Assembly (NCBI GenBank): GCA_946531785.1
Contig: CAMNAT010000008.1
Coordinates: 1 to 18,564 of the forward strand
DNA length: 18,564 bases
Reading direction: 5' to 3'
Source: an uncultured Oscillospiraceae bacterium
GTDB lineage: Bacteria; Bacillota; Clostridia; UBA1381
The notes under the pieces were generated by a model. That model did no database searches. It saw only the letters and a list, made by a program, of their open reading frames with translations, and was not told the origin of the DNA. Position 1 is the first letter of the stretch. Each line of letters begins with the position of its first letter. Below, in pieces: positions 1 through 6,778 of this stretch. The translations under genes were made by a program, and so were the position numbers.

Positions 1-50
1 TAAAACAAAAAGACGCATCAAAACAAACATAAGTTTATTTTGATACGTCT
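1..50 (-). terminator. Rho-independent terminator or attenuator hairpin, minus strand
   Basis: On the minus strand, arms 50-33 and 28-11 pair over 18 positions around a 4-base loop (29-32). All positions pair if two G-U wobbles are allowed (45 with 16, and 37 with 24). The same two positions are C-A mismatches on the plus strand, so the RNA hairpin fits minus-strand transcripts. It is followed by a U-rich tail (minus strand of 10-1, TTTTGTTTTA). It lies about 105 bases past the stop codon of the FAD oxidoreductase and could end that transcript. A consensus minus-strand promoter sits between the two, so it could equally attenuate a separate short transcript. Confidence 0.85.
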
Positions 51-71
51 CCAAATCTCTGTATCAGTTGC

Positions 72-100
72 ATTATATCACATTGTTATACGGTTGTCAA
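72..100 (-). promoter_or_regulatory. Consensus sigma-A promoter firing leftward into the edge hairpin
   Basis: The minus strand reads TTGACA (100-95), a 17-base spacer, then TATAAT (77-72), a perfect consensus promoter. The expected start point is near 64-66, so the RNA would enter the hairpin at 50-11 after about 15 bases. It lies downstream of the FAD oxidoreductase stop codon, so it does not serve that gene. It should drive a gene beyond the left edge or a small RNA of about 60 bases. The sequence match is exact; activity is inferred. Confidence 0.7.
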
Positions 101-123
101 TAATTTTTTTGCTGAAAAACAAT

Positions 124-151
124 TTGATTATTTGAACCTTGATTATTTGAA
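124..151. repeat. Tandem 13-bp direct repeat
   Basis: TTGATTATTTGAA occurs at 124-136 and again at 139-151, separated by CC, giving a 15-base period. It lies a few bases past the stop codon of the minus-strand oxidoreductase, in its 3' untranslated region. It could be replication slippage or a protein-binding site; nothing shows which. Confidence 0.6.
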
Positions 152-155
152 TGCT

Positions 156-1493
156 TTATGGCAAATATACTCCGCCAGCGATCAATGCGTCTGTAAGCTC
201 CGCAACACTTATGTTTTTGGGGCATGCTTCACTGTTGAGTGATAAAGCTGCGGCGGTTCCGGCTGCTTGTCCCATAGCAAAGCATGGAGGCATAACTCTT
301 ATTGCAGCCATTACCGTCCTGTCGGCAGAAATACATCGTCCGGCAACAAGAAGATTATCAATGCTTTTAGCAAGCAGAGAGCGATAGGGAATATAATAAG
401 CTCCTTTAAGCTTTGTTGGTATATAATCAACTCCACCCTTTTTGTGTATGTCTATAGAATTTGAGCAGCAAAACACAGAATCCTCAAATCTTTTTCCGAC
501 TGAAATATCTTCAAGGGTAAGGATATATTCCCCGACAATTCTTCGTGATTCTCTTACACCAAGGGCAGGTGCGCTTTGAATAAGGGTAATTCTTTCGCAG
601 CCTGCGACATTGTTTTTCAGAAAATCCATTATGTATTTTATTTGCTTTCTTCCCGCGATTTCAGCGGATGTTACTTCCTCTGGCTTTGTGCTGTCAACAT
701 TGTCAAGCTGTGACATGTTTACACGCCATGAGCCGTCAGTGCTTTCATAAAGAGCTATTTTAGCTCTTGAGATAGGGAAACGGCCTTGCTCTCTCTCGGT
801 TATTATCTCCTTCATATAGAATTTTTCTTCCATATTATGTGCTTCAAGCATGTGTTTATCCATGGCTGCTTTGTCGACGCCGCCAACTGTGAAAAACAGG
901 GAAGAGGATTGGGTTTCAGTGCTGTTTTGCATGGGTACACCAGCGGCGTATGCCATATCGGCATCTCCCGAGCAGTCGATAAAGATTTTTGCGGTTATTT
1001 TATAGATGCCGTCTTTTGTTGCAAAATATGCGGAGGTGATACGACTGTTTTCAGTATCGGTCTTTATAAACATCATATGATACATGAGCTTGATGTTATT
1101 CTCTATGCATATTTCTTCTGCCAGTGCCTTATATGCCTCGCTGTCAAAGACAGAGCAGTTCCGGTGTCCGGCAGTCCTGTAGGCTGTATATGAATTACCG
1201 AAATCCATTTTACTCGGATGGATAGCACCGCCATTGCCTTCCATCCTTTTTACGAATTCATCAAAAAAACCGCGGATAAGCTGAGTTTTTCCTTCGGTGT
1301 CAAAGGATGTCATAAACGGTCCGACAAGACCGGCGGTGGCTGTGCCGCCAAGAAATCCATTTATATCGGCAAGGATAACTTCAGCTCCGTGCCTGGCAGC
1401 GCAAACCGCTGCTGAAAAGCCGGCGCAACCGCCGCCTAAGACGAGTACATCACAGTTAAATGACTTTGTTACAGGAAGTGATATATTATTCAT
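156..1493 (-). CDS. FAD-dependent oxidoreductase (FAD_oxidored-like)
   Basis: A 445-residue soluble flavoprotein. The N-terminus holds a Rossmann dinucleotide-binding fold with GGGCAG at residues 20-25 and an acidic residue ending the second strand (ILADINGFLGG). The C-terminus has the second FAD-contacting segment (LLVAGRCISADRTVMAAIR, from about residue 381) followed by the GQAAGTAAAL helix. This two-part layout and the length fit the FAD_oxidored family, often annotated only as FAD-dependent oxidoreductase and frequently found in glycan-use loci. The substrate is unknown. No signal peptide or membrane segment is seen, so it should act in the cytoplasm. The ATG at 1493 is supported by AAGGGG (minus strand of 1507-1502), 8 bases upstream. 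It is divergent from the AraC-type regulator, which is the obvious candidate to control it. Family is confident; reaction is not. Confidence 0.9.
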   Translation of the reverse strand: MNNISLPVTKSFNCDVLVLGGGCAGFSAAVCAARHGAEVILADINGFLGGTATAGLVGPFMTSFDTEGKTQLIRGFFDEFVKRMEGNGGAIHPSKMDFGNSYTAYRTAGHRNCSVFDSEAYKALAEEICIENNIKLMYHMMFIKTDTENSRITSAYFATKDGIYKITAKIFIDCSGDADMAYAAGVPMQNSTETQSSSLFFTVGGVDKAAMDKHMLEAHNMEEKFYMKEIITEREQGRFPISRAKIALYESTDGSWRVNMSQLDNVDSTKPEEVTSAEIAGRKQIKYIMDFLKNNVAGCERITLIQSAPALGVRESRRIVGEYILTLEDISVGKRFEDSVFCCSNSIDIHKKGGVDYIPTKLKGAYYIPYRSLLAKSIDNLLVAGRCISADRTVMAAIRVMPPCFAMGQAAGTAAALSLNSEACPKNISVAELTDALIAGGVYLP

Positions 1494-1524
1494 GCTAACG
1501 ACCCCTTAAATATATTTTTTTATA

Positions 1525-1553
1525 ATAATACAAAATTTAATTGACATTATCAA
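1525..1553 (-). promoter_or_regulatory. Promoter of the FAD oxidoreductase
   Basis: Minus strand TTGATA (1553-1548), 17-base spacer, TATTAT (1530-1525). It is one mismatch from consensus in each box and about 30 bases before the start codon. Its -35 region interlocks with the plus-strand promoter of the AraC gene, so occupancy of one may exclude the other. Confidence 0.6.
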
Positions 1554-1569
1554 TGCAAAATATTATAAT
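1541..1569 (+). promoter_or_regulatory. Perfect consensus promoter of the AraC-type regulator
   Basis: TTGACA (1541-1546), 17-base spacer, TATAAT (1564-1569), an exact sigma-A consensus. The expected start point is near 1576, about 25 bases before the ATG at 1601, with AAAGGTGAT as ribosome site. The 13-base stretch 1541-1553 is a near palindrome (TTGA, 5 bases, TCAA), which is why both strands carry a -35-like box here. It is a possible regulator site. Confidence 0.75.
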
Positions 1570-1600
1570 AAAAATATAAAATATTATAAAAGGTGATCAA

Positions 1601-2332
1601 ATGCTTGAGGTTATTGACTGTAGATGTGTTTCAAAAAACGATTTTATGATGCGATCCGGATTTCAGCCAAGGAACGCTCTCTTTTTTATATTAAACGGCG
1701 AGATGAGCTACAAGATGGAAGATAAAAGCGGAAGGGTGGGTAAAAACGAGCTTATATGTTTCCCGGATAATATATTTTTTGAAAGGGAGATGCTGACCCC
1801 GATGACTTTCTATTATCTTCGCTTTGAAAATGCGGTTCGTCAGACTTTGCCGTTTGGAAAAATATATATTGAAAATAAAATGCGATTATTATCAAGCTTT
1901 GAATATCTGGTCAAAGTCTGTGAGCTTGAAAATGACAGGCTGAAACAGCATTATATATACGATATTTTTGCACAGATCGAAACGGAGCGTCTTTTGGAAG
2001 TAAGATGCTCCGACGATATTGTAATGCTTGCTGAAAAATTTTTTGAGGCTCACATTAAAGAAAAAATCAGTATCCGCGATGCAGCATGGGCTTCAGGTGT
2101 TTCGGTGCCCGGCTTGACCCTGCATTTTAATAAAGCTACAGGAGTATCGCCGATGAAATACCTGAACAATATGCGATTAAGGAGAGCGGAAACACTGCTT
2201 TGCCGTACAGATCTCAGTATAGCAGAGATCGCACAGGAATGTGGCTTTGATAATGCATATTACTTTTGTAATGTTTTTAAAAAATACAATAATATACCGC
2301 CATCAAAATTCCGTAGTATGTATATCATTTAA
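1601..2332 (+). CDS. AraC/XylS-family transcriptional regulator
   Basis: A 243-residue regulator. The N-terminal half looks like an AraC-type cupin sensor (FFILNGEMSYKM, then KNELICFPDN, residues about 25-65). The C-terminal 100 residues form the double helix-turn-helix: first helix pair in IRDAAWASGVSVPGLTLHFN, then the family signature with LSIAEIAQECGFDNAYYFC and the closing FKKYNNIPPSKFR. AraC proteins of this layout usually bind a sugar or related small molecule and activate nearby catabolic genes. It is divergent from the FAD oxidoreductase and close to the secreted-hydrolase operon, so either may be its target. Its promoter is a perfect consensus, suggesting steady expression limited by binding at the shared region. 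The ATG at 1601 follows AAAGGTGAT at good spacing. The effector is unknown. Confidence 0.93.
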   Translation: MLEVIDCRCVSKNDFMMRSGFQPRNALFFILNGEMSYKMEDKSGRVGKNELICFPDNIFFEREMLTPMTFYYLRFENAVRQTLPFGKIYIENKMRLLSSFEYLVKVCELENDRLKQHYIYDIFAQIETERLLEVRCSDDIVMLAEKFFEAHIKEKISIRDAAWASGVSVPGLTLHFNKATGVSPMKYLNNMRLRRAETLLCRTDLSIAEIAQECGFDNAYYFCNVFKKYNNIPPSKFRSMYII

Positions 2333-2340
2333 TTTTTATG

Positions 2341-3063
2341 TTAGATCGGGCTTGAAAACGAGAACGGTTGATCGCAAATGACATCATCAAGCTCGGACGC
2401 ATGGCATACATGGAAGAGAAATGATTTGCCGAGCTTTGAGCTGTCACATAAGAAATACCTTTTATCGGAATTTGCAAGCATCACTTTGCGAAGCTCTGTT
2501 TCCGACTCGGATTGGTCTGTTATATGTCCGTCCTGTGATATTCCGTTAGATGAGAAAAACATCAGATTGGCGTACATTGACTGTACAGCTCTCATAGCTA
2601 TAGCGCCGGTGAGGGCAAAGGAATTATCAACTACCTTTCCGCCGGTGCTGTAAGCTTTTATATGTTTTTGAGTAGCGAGGGAAAGCGCTTGCATTCCATT
2701 TGTGATTATAGTTATGTTTTTTTCAGGTTCAAGACATTCTAAAATGTATGAAACAGTTGAGGAAGCATCCAAAAAAACAGTACTTCCGCTGGGGATAAGC
2801 CCGGCGGCTTTTTTTGCGAGCTGTTTTTTTATAACATTATTGAATTTTTTTCGGGTGATCCACGGAGTTTCCTTGTTGGGATCATGCATCAGCGAAACAC
2901 CGCCGTAGCATGTATTTACCAGTCCGTTTTGCTCCAGCTTTTTCAGATCTCGGCGAATGGTTACCGGAGCAACGAACAGCAGCTTTGCAAGATGATCAAC
3001 AGTGCTGTAGTTTTCTTTTTCCAGTATTTCTATAATTTTATCCAAACGTTCATTTTTTATCAT
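2341..3063 (-). CDS. DeoR/GlpR-family transcriptional repressor
   Basis: A 240-residue repressor from the chosen ATG at 3063. Residues about 4-57 are the DeoR winged helix-turn-helix (RLDKIIEILEKENYSTVDHL, then VAPVTIRRDLKKLEQNGLV and the GGVSL wing). The remainder is the DeoRC sugar-phosphate-sensing domain, with FLDASSTVSYI as the phosphate-loop-like segment and ITNGMQALSLA following. Family members normally repress carbohydrate operons and are released by a sugar phosphate. A TTG at 3093 would add 10 residues, but the ribosome site (TAGGAG, 7-8 bases before the ATG) lies inside that extension, so 3063 is better. It is divergent from the dehydrogenase/ABC/hydrolase operon, its most likely target, and convergent with the AraC gene with an 8-base gap and no room for a terminator hairpin. 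Confidence 0.93.
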   Translation of the reverse strand: MIKNERLDKIIEILEKENYSTVDHLAKLLFVAPVTIRRDLKKLEQNGLVNTCYGGVSLMHDPNKETPWITRKKFNNVIKKQLAKKAAGLIPSGSTVFLDASSTVSYILECLEPEKNITIITNGMQALSLATQKHIKAYSTGGKVVDNSFALTGAIAMRAVQSMYANLMFFSSNGISQDGHITDQSESETELRKVMLANSDKRYFLCDSSKLGKSFLFHVCHASELDDVICDQPFSFSSPI

Positions 3064-3097
3064 TTTCTTGCTCCTAAACTGTACTAATCTCAATCAA

Positions 3098-3143
3098 AAC
3101 TTGAACAATATTGAACATTTATCAAGTTGTATATCATTATGAT
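3098..3143. promoter_or_regulatory. Cluster of candidate operators between the DeoR gene and the operon
   Basis: AACTTGA (3098-3104) is inverted as TCAAGTT (3122-3128). Inside, TTGAACA is repeated directly at 3101-3107 and 3111-3117, exactly one helical turn apart. An 11-base perfect palindrome, ATCATTATGAT, follows at 3133-3143, just before the plus-strand -35 box. TCAAGTTGT recurs at 3235-3243. Such clusters are typical of repressor sites. Assignment to the DeoR protein rests on position only. Confidence 0.45.
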
Positions 3144-3151
3144 GATTATTG

Positions 3152-3181
3152 TTGACAAAATGACATACATTGTGCTATTAT
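3152..3181 (+). promoter_or_regulatory. Promoter of the dehydrogenase/ABC/hydrolase operon
   Basis: TTGACA (3152-3157), 18-base spacer, TATTAT (3176-3181), with a second -10-like TATAAT overlapping at 3179-3184. The start point would be near 3188, leaving a 5' leader of about 165 bases before the ATG at 3353. No other good plus-strand promoter is seen before the operon. Confidence 0.65.
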
Positions 3182-3238
3182 AATATAAACAGACAAAATC
3201 CCTAAATATATATTACAAAAAATAGATGATTTTGTCAA
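3152..3238. repeat. Inverted repeat spanning promoter and leader (possible operator pair)
   Basis: TTGACAAAAT (3152-3161) covers the -35 box and is repeated in perfect inverted form, ATTTTGTCAA, at 3229-3238. A further GACAAAATC at 3192-3200 is a 9-base perfect inverse of GATTTTGTC at 3228-3236. The centre-to-centre distance of 77 bases is near seven helical turns, compatible with a repressor holding two sites or with an RNA stem in the leader. Function is inferred. Confidence 0.45.
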
Positions 3239-3352
3239 GTTGTTATAAAGAAATTTTTTTTTGGATTTCTTCTGTGGTTTTATTGCGAGTATTACTTAAA
3301 GCTCAAATGCAACTAAGAAGAGGATATTTCATAAGGATTGGAGCGATGAAAA

Positions 3353-4372
3353 ATGGGTGTAATCACAATTGTAGGCGCAGGAATGATGGGCTCGGCGATG
3401 AGTTATCCTGCTTCTGATAACGGGCACGAGGTAAGGCTTGTCGGTACACCGCTTGACAGAGAGATAATAGAGCATGCCAAGGAAACCGGTTATCATATTA
3501 CTCTTAAGAGACAGCTGCCGCAGGGGATAAAATGCTATCAGATAGAGGAGCTTGAAGAAGCTATAAAAGATTGTGATCTGCTTATAGGCGGAGTAAGTAG
3601 CTTTGGTGTGGATTGGTTTGGCAAGAATGTCCTGCCTGAAATACCAAAGTCGTTGCCGGTTCTTTCTGTTACCAAGGGGCTTCACGCAAATGATGAGGGT
3701 GAATTTGTAGCGTTCCCGGATTATCTTGCGAAGATGCCGGGATGTGAAGGATTATCTCTTAATGCTGTTGGCGGACCGTGCATAAGCTTTGAGCTTGCCG
3801 ACCGCAAAGATACGGTGGTAGCGTTTTGCGGTCATAGTATAGAAATTCTTAAGAAGATAAAATCAATGCTTTCTACAGACTATTATCACATAAATCTTAC
3901 GACAGATGTGATGGGACTGGAAATGGCGGTAGCAATGAAAAATGCGTATGCGCTGGGAGTTTCTCTTGCTATAGGCATAACGGAGTCAGCGAACGGTATT
4001 GGCTGCAAAGAGGATTATAATCCCGAAGCCGGGCTGTTTACTCAGAGCGCAAGGGAAATAAGAAGACTTCTGAAAATATCCGGCGGAAATGCGGAGCAGA
4101 TAATTTACGGTACAGGCGATCTTTATGTGACAGTGTTCGGTGGAAGAACGCGGAAAATAGGTACGCTTCTGGGCAGAGGACTGACATATAAGCAGGCGGC
4201 AGAGGAGCTGCGCGGTGTTACCTTGGAATCTGTCGCTATAACCAAGGTGGTTATAGAGGCGCTGAAGAAGCAGGGTGAGGATCTGGAGCAGTTCCCGCTT
4301 CTCGTACATATATACAGCTTAATAAAAGACGATATTACAGTCAATGTACCGTGGAATGATTTTGAAGAATAA
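3353..4372 (+). CDS. NAD(P)-dependent glycerol-3-phosphate dehydrogenase-like protein
   Basis: A 339-residue cytoplasmic dehydrogenase, the length usual for GpsA. Residues 8-15 are the Rossmann loop GAGMMGSA. The catalytic lysines expected in the family are present: VTKGL (K108) and AMKNAYALG (K196). GGPCISFELA and GTGDLYVTVFGG match other GpsA signature segments. The substrate-binding signature is altered. Where GpsA has SRNRRFG, this protein has GRTRKIG (R265, T266), replacing the phosphate-contacting Asn, and the preceding loop is shorter. The usual T-R-G segment reads LFTQSA. It may therefore act on another polyol or sugar phosphate. It is the first gene of the operon, 17 bases before the binding-protein gene, and a second copy for lipid synthesis is expected elsewhere. 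GGAG at 3340-3343 supports the ATG at 3353. Fold certain; substrate uncertain. Confidence 0.85.
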   Translation: MGVITIVGAGMMGSAMSYPASDNGHEVRLVGTPLDREIIEHAKETGYHITLKRQLPQGIKCYQIEELEEAIKDCDLLIGGVSSFGVDWFGKNVLPEIPKSLPVLSVTKGLHANDEGEFVAFPDYLAKMPGCEGLSLNAVGGPCISFELADRKDTVVAFCGHSIEILKKIKSMLSTDYYHINLTTDVMGLEMAVAMKNAYALGVSLAIGITESANGIGCKEDYNPEAGLFTQSAREIRRLLKISGGNAEQIIYGTGDLYVTVFGGRTRKIGTLLGRGLTYKQAAEELRGVTLESVAITKVVIEALKKQGEDLEQFPLLVHIYSLIKDDITVNVPWNDFEE

Positions 4373-4389
4373 ACTCAGGAGGTTTTGCA

Positions 4390-5778
4390 ATGAAAAAAAG
4401 ATTAGCGTTAATAATGGCTGCGGTGTTGGGCATATCAATGGCAGCCGGATGCGGAACAGCAACAAACAGCGGCCGCAATGCCGATGGAAAGATCACCTTG
4501 GAGGTAGGTAACTGGCCTGATGCAACAAGACCGGAAAGTCTTGAAAAAAGTGAAAACTGGAAAAAGAAGTTTGAGGAGCAGAATCCCGATATAGCTATCG
4601 TACCTAATACATATGGATATGAGGTAAAAACCTTTATAGCGAAGGCGGCTGCGGGTCAATTGCCTGATTTGCTGCAAAACCTGCCGTTTACAGAGGTAAA
4701 ATCAGTTGCAAAGAACGGTTATGCAGCTGATATAACCGAGGCAGCAAAGAAAGCAGGAATAGCGGAGGCAATAAATCCTGATATCGTGGCAATGTGCAAG
4801 GATGAAAACGGGAAGATGTACACAGTGCCGAGATCGGCATATATGCAGGGGATCATGATAAACAAGAAGCTTTTTGAAAAAGCGGGTCTTGTTAATGCAG
4901 ACGGAACAGTAAAGGTACCTGAAACCTTTGATGAAATGGCTGATTTTGCTGTTCAGATAAAGGAAAAAACAGGCGTTTCCGGCATGACCTTGCCGACAAC
5001 CAGCAACCATGGCGGATGGATATTATTAAATATCGCATGGAATTATGGGGTGGAATTTGAAAAGCAGGGCGAAGACGGAAAATGGAAAGCAACATTTGAT
5101 ACTCCGGAATTTCATAAGGCTCTCGAATGGATATATGATCTTAACTGGAACAAGGGAGTACTGCCGGATAATAAGGTCATAAGCGCAAAGGACATGCAGC
5201 AGCTTTTAGGCAGTGATCAGACAGCTATGATATTCGGAAACAGCGATTGGTGCAGCAGCTTGGCACAGAAGTGCGGTATGAAGCCGGAGAACTTGGCGAT
5301 GTCTAAGATGCCGGCAGGTCCCGGAGGAAGATATGCGCAGCTCGGAGGCAGCCTGTTCGTATTCTCGCCGGATCTGACTGAGGAGCAGATAGACGCAGCA
5401 TTTAAATGGATAGAATTTACAGGCTTTGGCCCGCAGCTCAATGAAGAGACATATCGTGATAACTGTGAGATATATGCAAATGAGGGCAATTTTGTATTCC
5501 CACAAGAATTATTCAGCATATGGACAAATAAAGACCGCGCAGAGAAGATCAAAGAGATCGCAGCTCCGTATGCAAATGTAGATATGAAGGATTTTGCAAA
5601 TTATAATCAGGAGGGTATCACGCTTCGCACAGAGCCTCCGGTATGTGCGCAAGAGCTGTACTCGGTTCTTGACAGTGTTGTTCAGGAAATACTTACAAAC
5701 AAGAATGTGGATATCGCTGCGCTAAGCAAGAAGGCGCAGAGTGATTTCCAGGCAAATCACCTTGACAAAATGAAATAA
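4390..5778 (+). CDS. Sugar ABC transporter substrate-binding lipoprotein
   Basis: A 462-residue extracytoplasmic solute-binding protein of the family-1 (carbohydrate) type. It starts with a lipoprotein signal: basic MKKR, hydrophobic core, and lipobox MAAGC with Cys21 as the lipid-bearing residue. The two-lobed body shows usual landmarks: an ITLEVGNWPDATRP-like first strand, KAAAGQLPDLLQN near the N-lobe, YTVPRSAYMQGIMINKKLFE at the hinge, and a late aromatic and Gly-rich stretch (PGGRYAQLGGSLFVFSPD). It should capture an oligosaccharide outside the membrane and hand it to the two permeases encoded next. AGGAGG at 4377-4382, 7 bases from the ATG, is the best ribosome site in the window, fitting a protein needed in excess. 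A stable hairpin directly after the gene may raise its mRNA level over that of the permeases. The ligand is unknown. Confidence 0.93.
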   Translation: MKKRLALIMAAVLGISMAAGCGTATNSGRNADGKITLEVGNWPDATRPESLEKSENWKKKFEEQNPDIAIVPNTYGYEVKTFIAKAAAGQLPDLLQNLPFTEVKSVAKNGYAADITEAAKKAGIAEAINPDIVAMCKDENGKMYTVPRSAYMQGIMINKKLFEKAGLVNADGTVKVPETFDEMADFAVQIKEKTGVSGMTLPTTSNHGGWILLNIAWNYGVEFEKQGEDGKWKATFDTPEFHKALEWIYDLNWNKGVLPDNKVISAKDMQQLLGSDQTAMIFGNSDWCSSLAQKCGMKPENLAMSKMPAGPGGRYAQLGGSLFVFSPDLTEEQIDAAFKWIEFTGFGPQLNEETYRDNCEIYANEGNFVFPQELFSIWTNKDRAEKIKEIAAPYANVDMKDFANYNQEGITLRTEPPVCAQELYSVLDSVVQEILTNKNVDIAALSKKAQSDFQANHLDKMK

Positions 5779-5783
5779 TAGGC

Positions 5784-5811
5784 TTCTGCGGCGGAGAGAT
5801 CCGCCGCAGAA
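5784..5811 (+). promoter_or_regulatory. Intercistronic hairpin without U-tract
   Basis: TTCTGCGGCGGA (5784-5795), loop GAGA, TCCGCCGCAGAA (5800-5811): a perfect 12-base-pair GC-rich stem with a tetraloop. It is followed by AACACTTACA, not a run of T, so it is unlikely to be a full terminator. Its position just after the binding-protein gene and before the permeases fits an mRNA-stabilising or partial-termination element that sets a high binding protein to permease ratio, as known for maltose-type operons. Confidence 0.8.
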
Positions 5812-5857
5812 AACACTTACAACTTAGCAGATCATATTGCTGAATGGAGAATGAAGG

Positions 5858-6766
5858 ATGAAGGCTTTGGAAGCAAAAAAACATAAGAGATCACGCTCGA
5901 CTCGTTTCAGGAACAATCTATCCGGCTGGGCACTTATACTACCGTCGGTGTTACTGCTGTTTCTGATCGTGTGGCGGCCGGTGGGCATGGCATTCTACTA
6001 CTCGCTGTTTCGTCTGCAGGGAATGAAGGCTGTCGAGTTTGTAGGCTTGCAGAATTTTAAGGATGTAATTACGGACACGGCTTTTTTGCAGACGGTGTTT
6101 AACACTGTAAAATATGTGTTCTGGTCTTTGATAATCGGCATGCCTATACCGTTTTTTTGTGCGGTAATGATAAATGAAATGGTAGTAGGCAAGGGCTTTT
6201 TCAAGTTTGCTTTATATCTTCCGGTTATCGTCCCGACTGTGGCGACCTGCCTTATATGGAAGCTGCTGTATATGGACGGAGAGGGAGGACTTATCAATGC
6301 CTTGCTCTATTTTGTGGGTATAGGTCCGGCAGACTGGCTCAGCAATAAGACGCTGACAATACCGCTTATAATCGTAGCAGCGACATGGCAGGGCTTCGGC
6401 AGTACGCTTATTATGTATCTTGCAGCACTGCAAAGCGTGGATCAGAATCTGTATGAGGCAGCGCGTATAGACGGAGCCGGCTTTTGGAAACGCTTCTGGC
6501 ATATTCTTCTTCCGCATATGCGCGGTATAATACTGCTTATGGCGATAAGACAGATAATCGGAGTGTTCCAGATAACCGAGCAGCCGCTGGTCATGACCGG
6601 AGGAGGACCAAACGGTGCATCTATGTCATTGGGACTTACAAATTACTTCTATGCTTTCCAGTATGGGCAGTTTGATAAGTCGATGGCTTTGGGCGTTGTA
6701 TCGTTCCTGTTCCTTATCGGGCTGACATTCATATACTTTAAGCTTGATCGGAAATTCAGCGAATAG
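5858..6766 (+). CDS. Sugar ABC transporter permease, MalF/UgpA type
   Basis: A 302-residue inner-membrane permease with about six hydrophobic segments; the first is WALILPSVLLLFLIVWRP after a basic cytoplasmic N-terminus. The EAA loop that contacts the ATPase is EAARIDGAGFWKRFWHILLP, with the Glu at residue 200, a normal distance from the C-terminus. The conserved late segment TGGGPNGASMSLGLTNYFY is also present. It should pair with the next gene as the channel of a carbohydrate importer. The ATG at 5858 is supported by GGAG at 5846-5849; an ATG at 5851 is in another frame and quickly stops. No ATP-binding subunit is encoded nearby. The transported sugar is unknown. Confidence 0.94.
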   Translation: MKALEAKKHKRSRSTRFRNNLSGWALILPSVLLLFLIVWRPVGMAFYYSLFRLQGMKAVEFVGLQNFKDVITDTAFLQTVFNTVKYVFWSLIIGMPIPFFCAVMINEMVVGKGFFKFALYLPVIVPTVATCLIWKLLYMDGEGGLINALLYFVGIGPADWLSNKTLTIPLIIVAATWQGFGSTLIMYLAALQSVDQNLYEAARIDGAGFWKRFWHILLPHMRGIILLMAIRQIIGVFQITEQPLVMTGGGPNGASMSLGLTNYFYAFQYGQFDKSMALGVVSFLFLIGLTFIYFKLDRKFSE

Positions 6767-6778
6767 GAGGAGCTTGGC

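Noticed and set aside
124..151. Start of a CRISPR array
   Set aside because: There are only two 13-base units with a 2-base gap; the size and spacing do not fit.
786..1193. Open frame of 135 codons on the plus strand opposite the FAD oxidoreductase
   Set aside because: It is antisense to a gene with clear family motifs, without its own ribosome site or domain; treated as a shadow.
3064..3093. Longer DeoR protein starting at TTG 3093
   Set aside because: The ribosome site TAGGAG lies inside this extension and is correctly spaced for the ATG at 3063, where DeoR homology begins.
3248..3271. AAGAAAT / ATTTCTT hairpin with a T-run as a terminator in the operon leader
   Set aside because: The stem is only 7 AT-rich pairs and the T-run lies in the loop, not after the stem.
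5784..5811. Hairpin as a full terminator splitting the operon
   Set aside because: No T-run follows the stem and the next gene has no evident promoter of its own, so I read it as an mRNA stability or partial-stop element.
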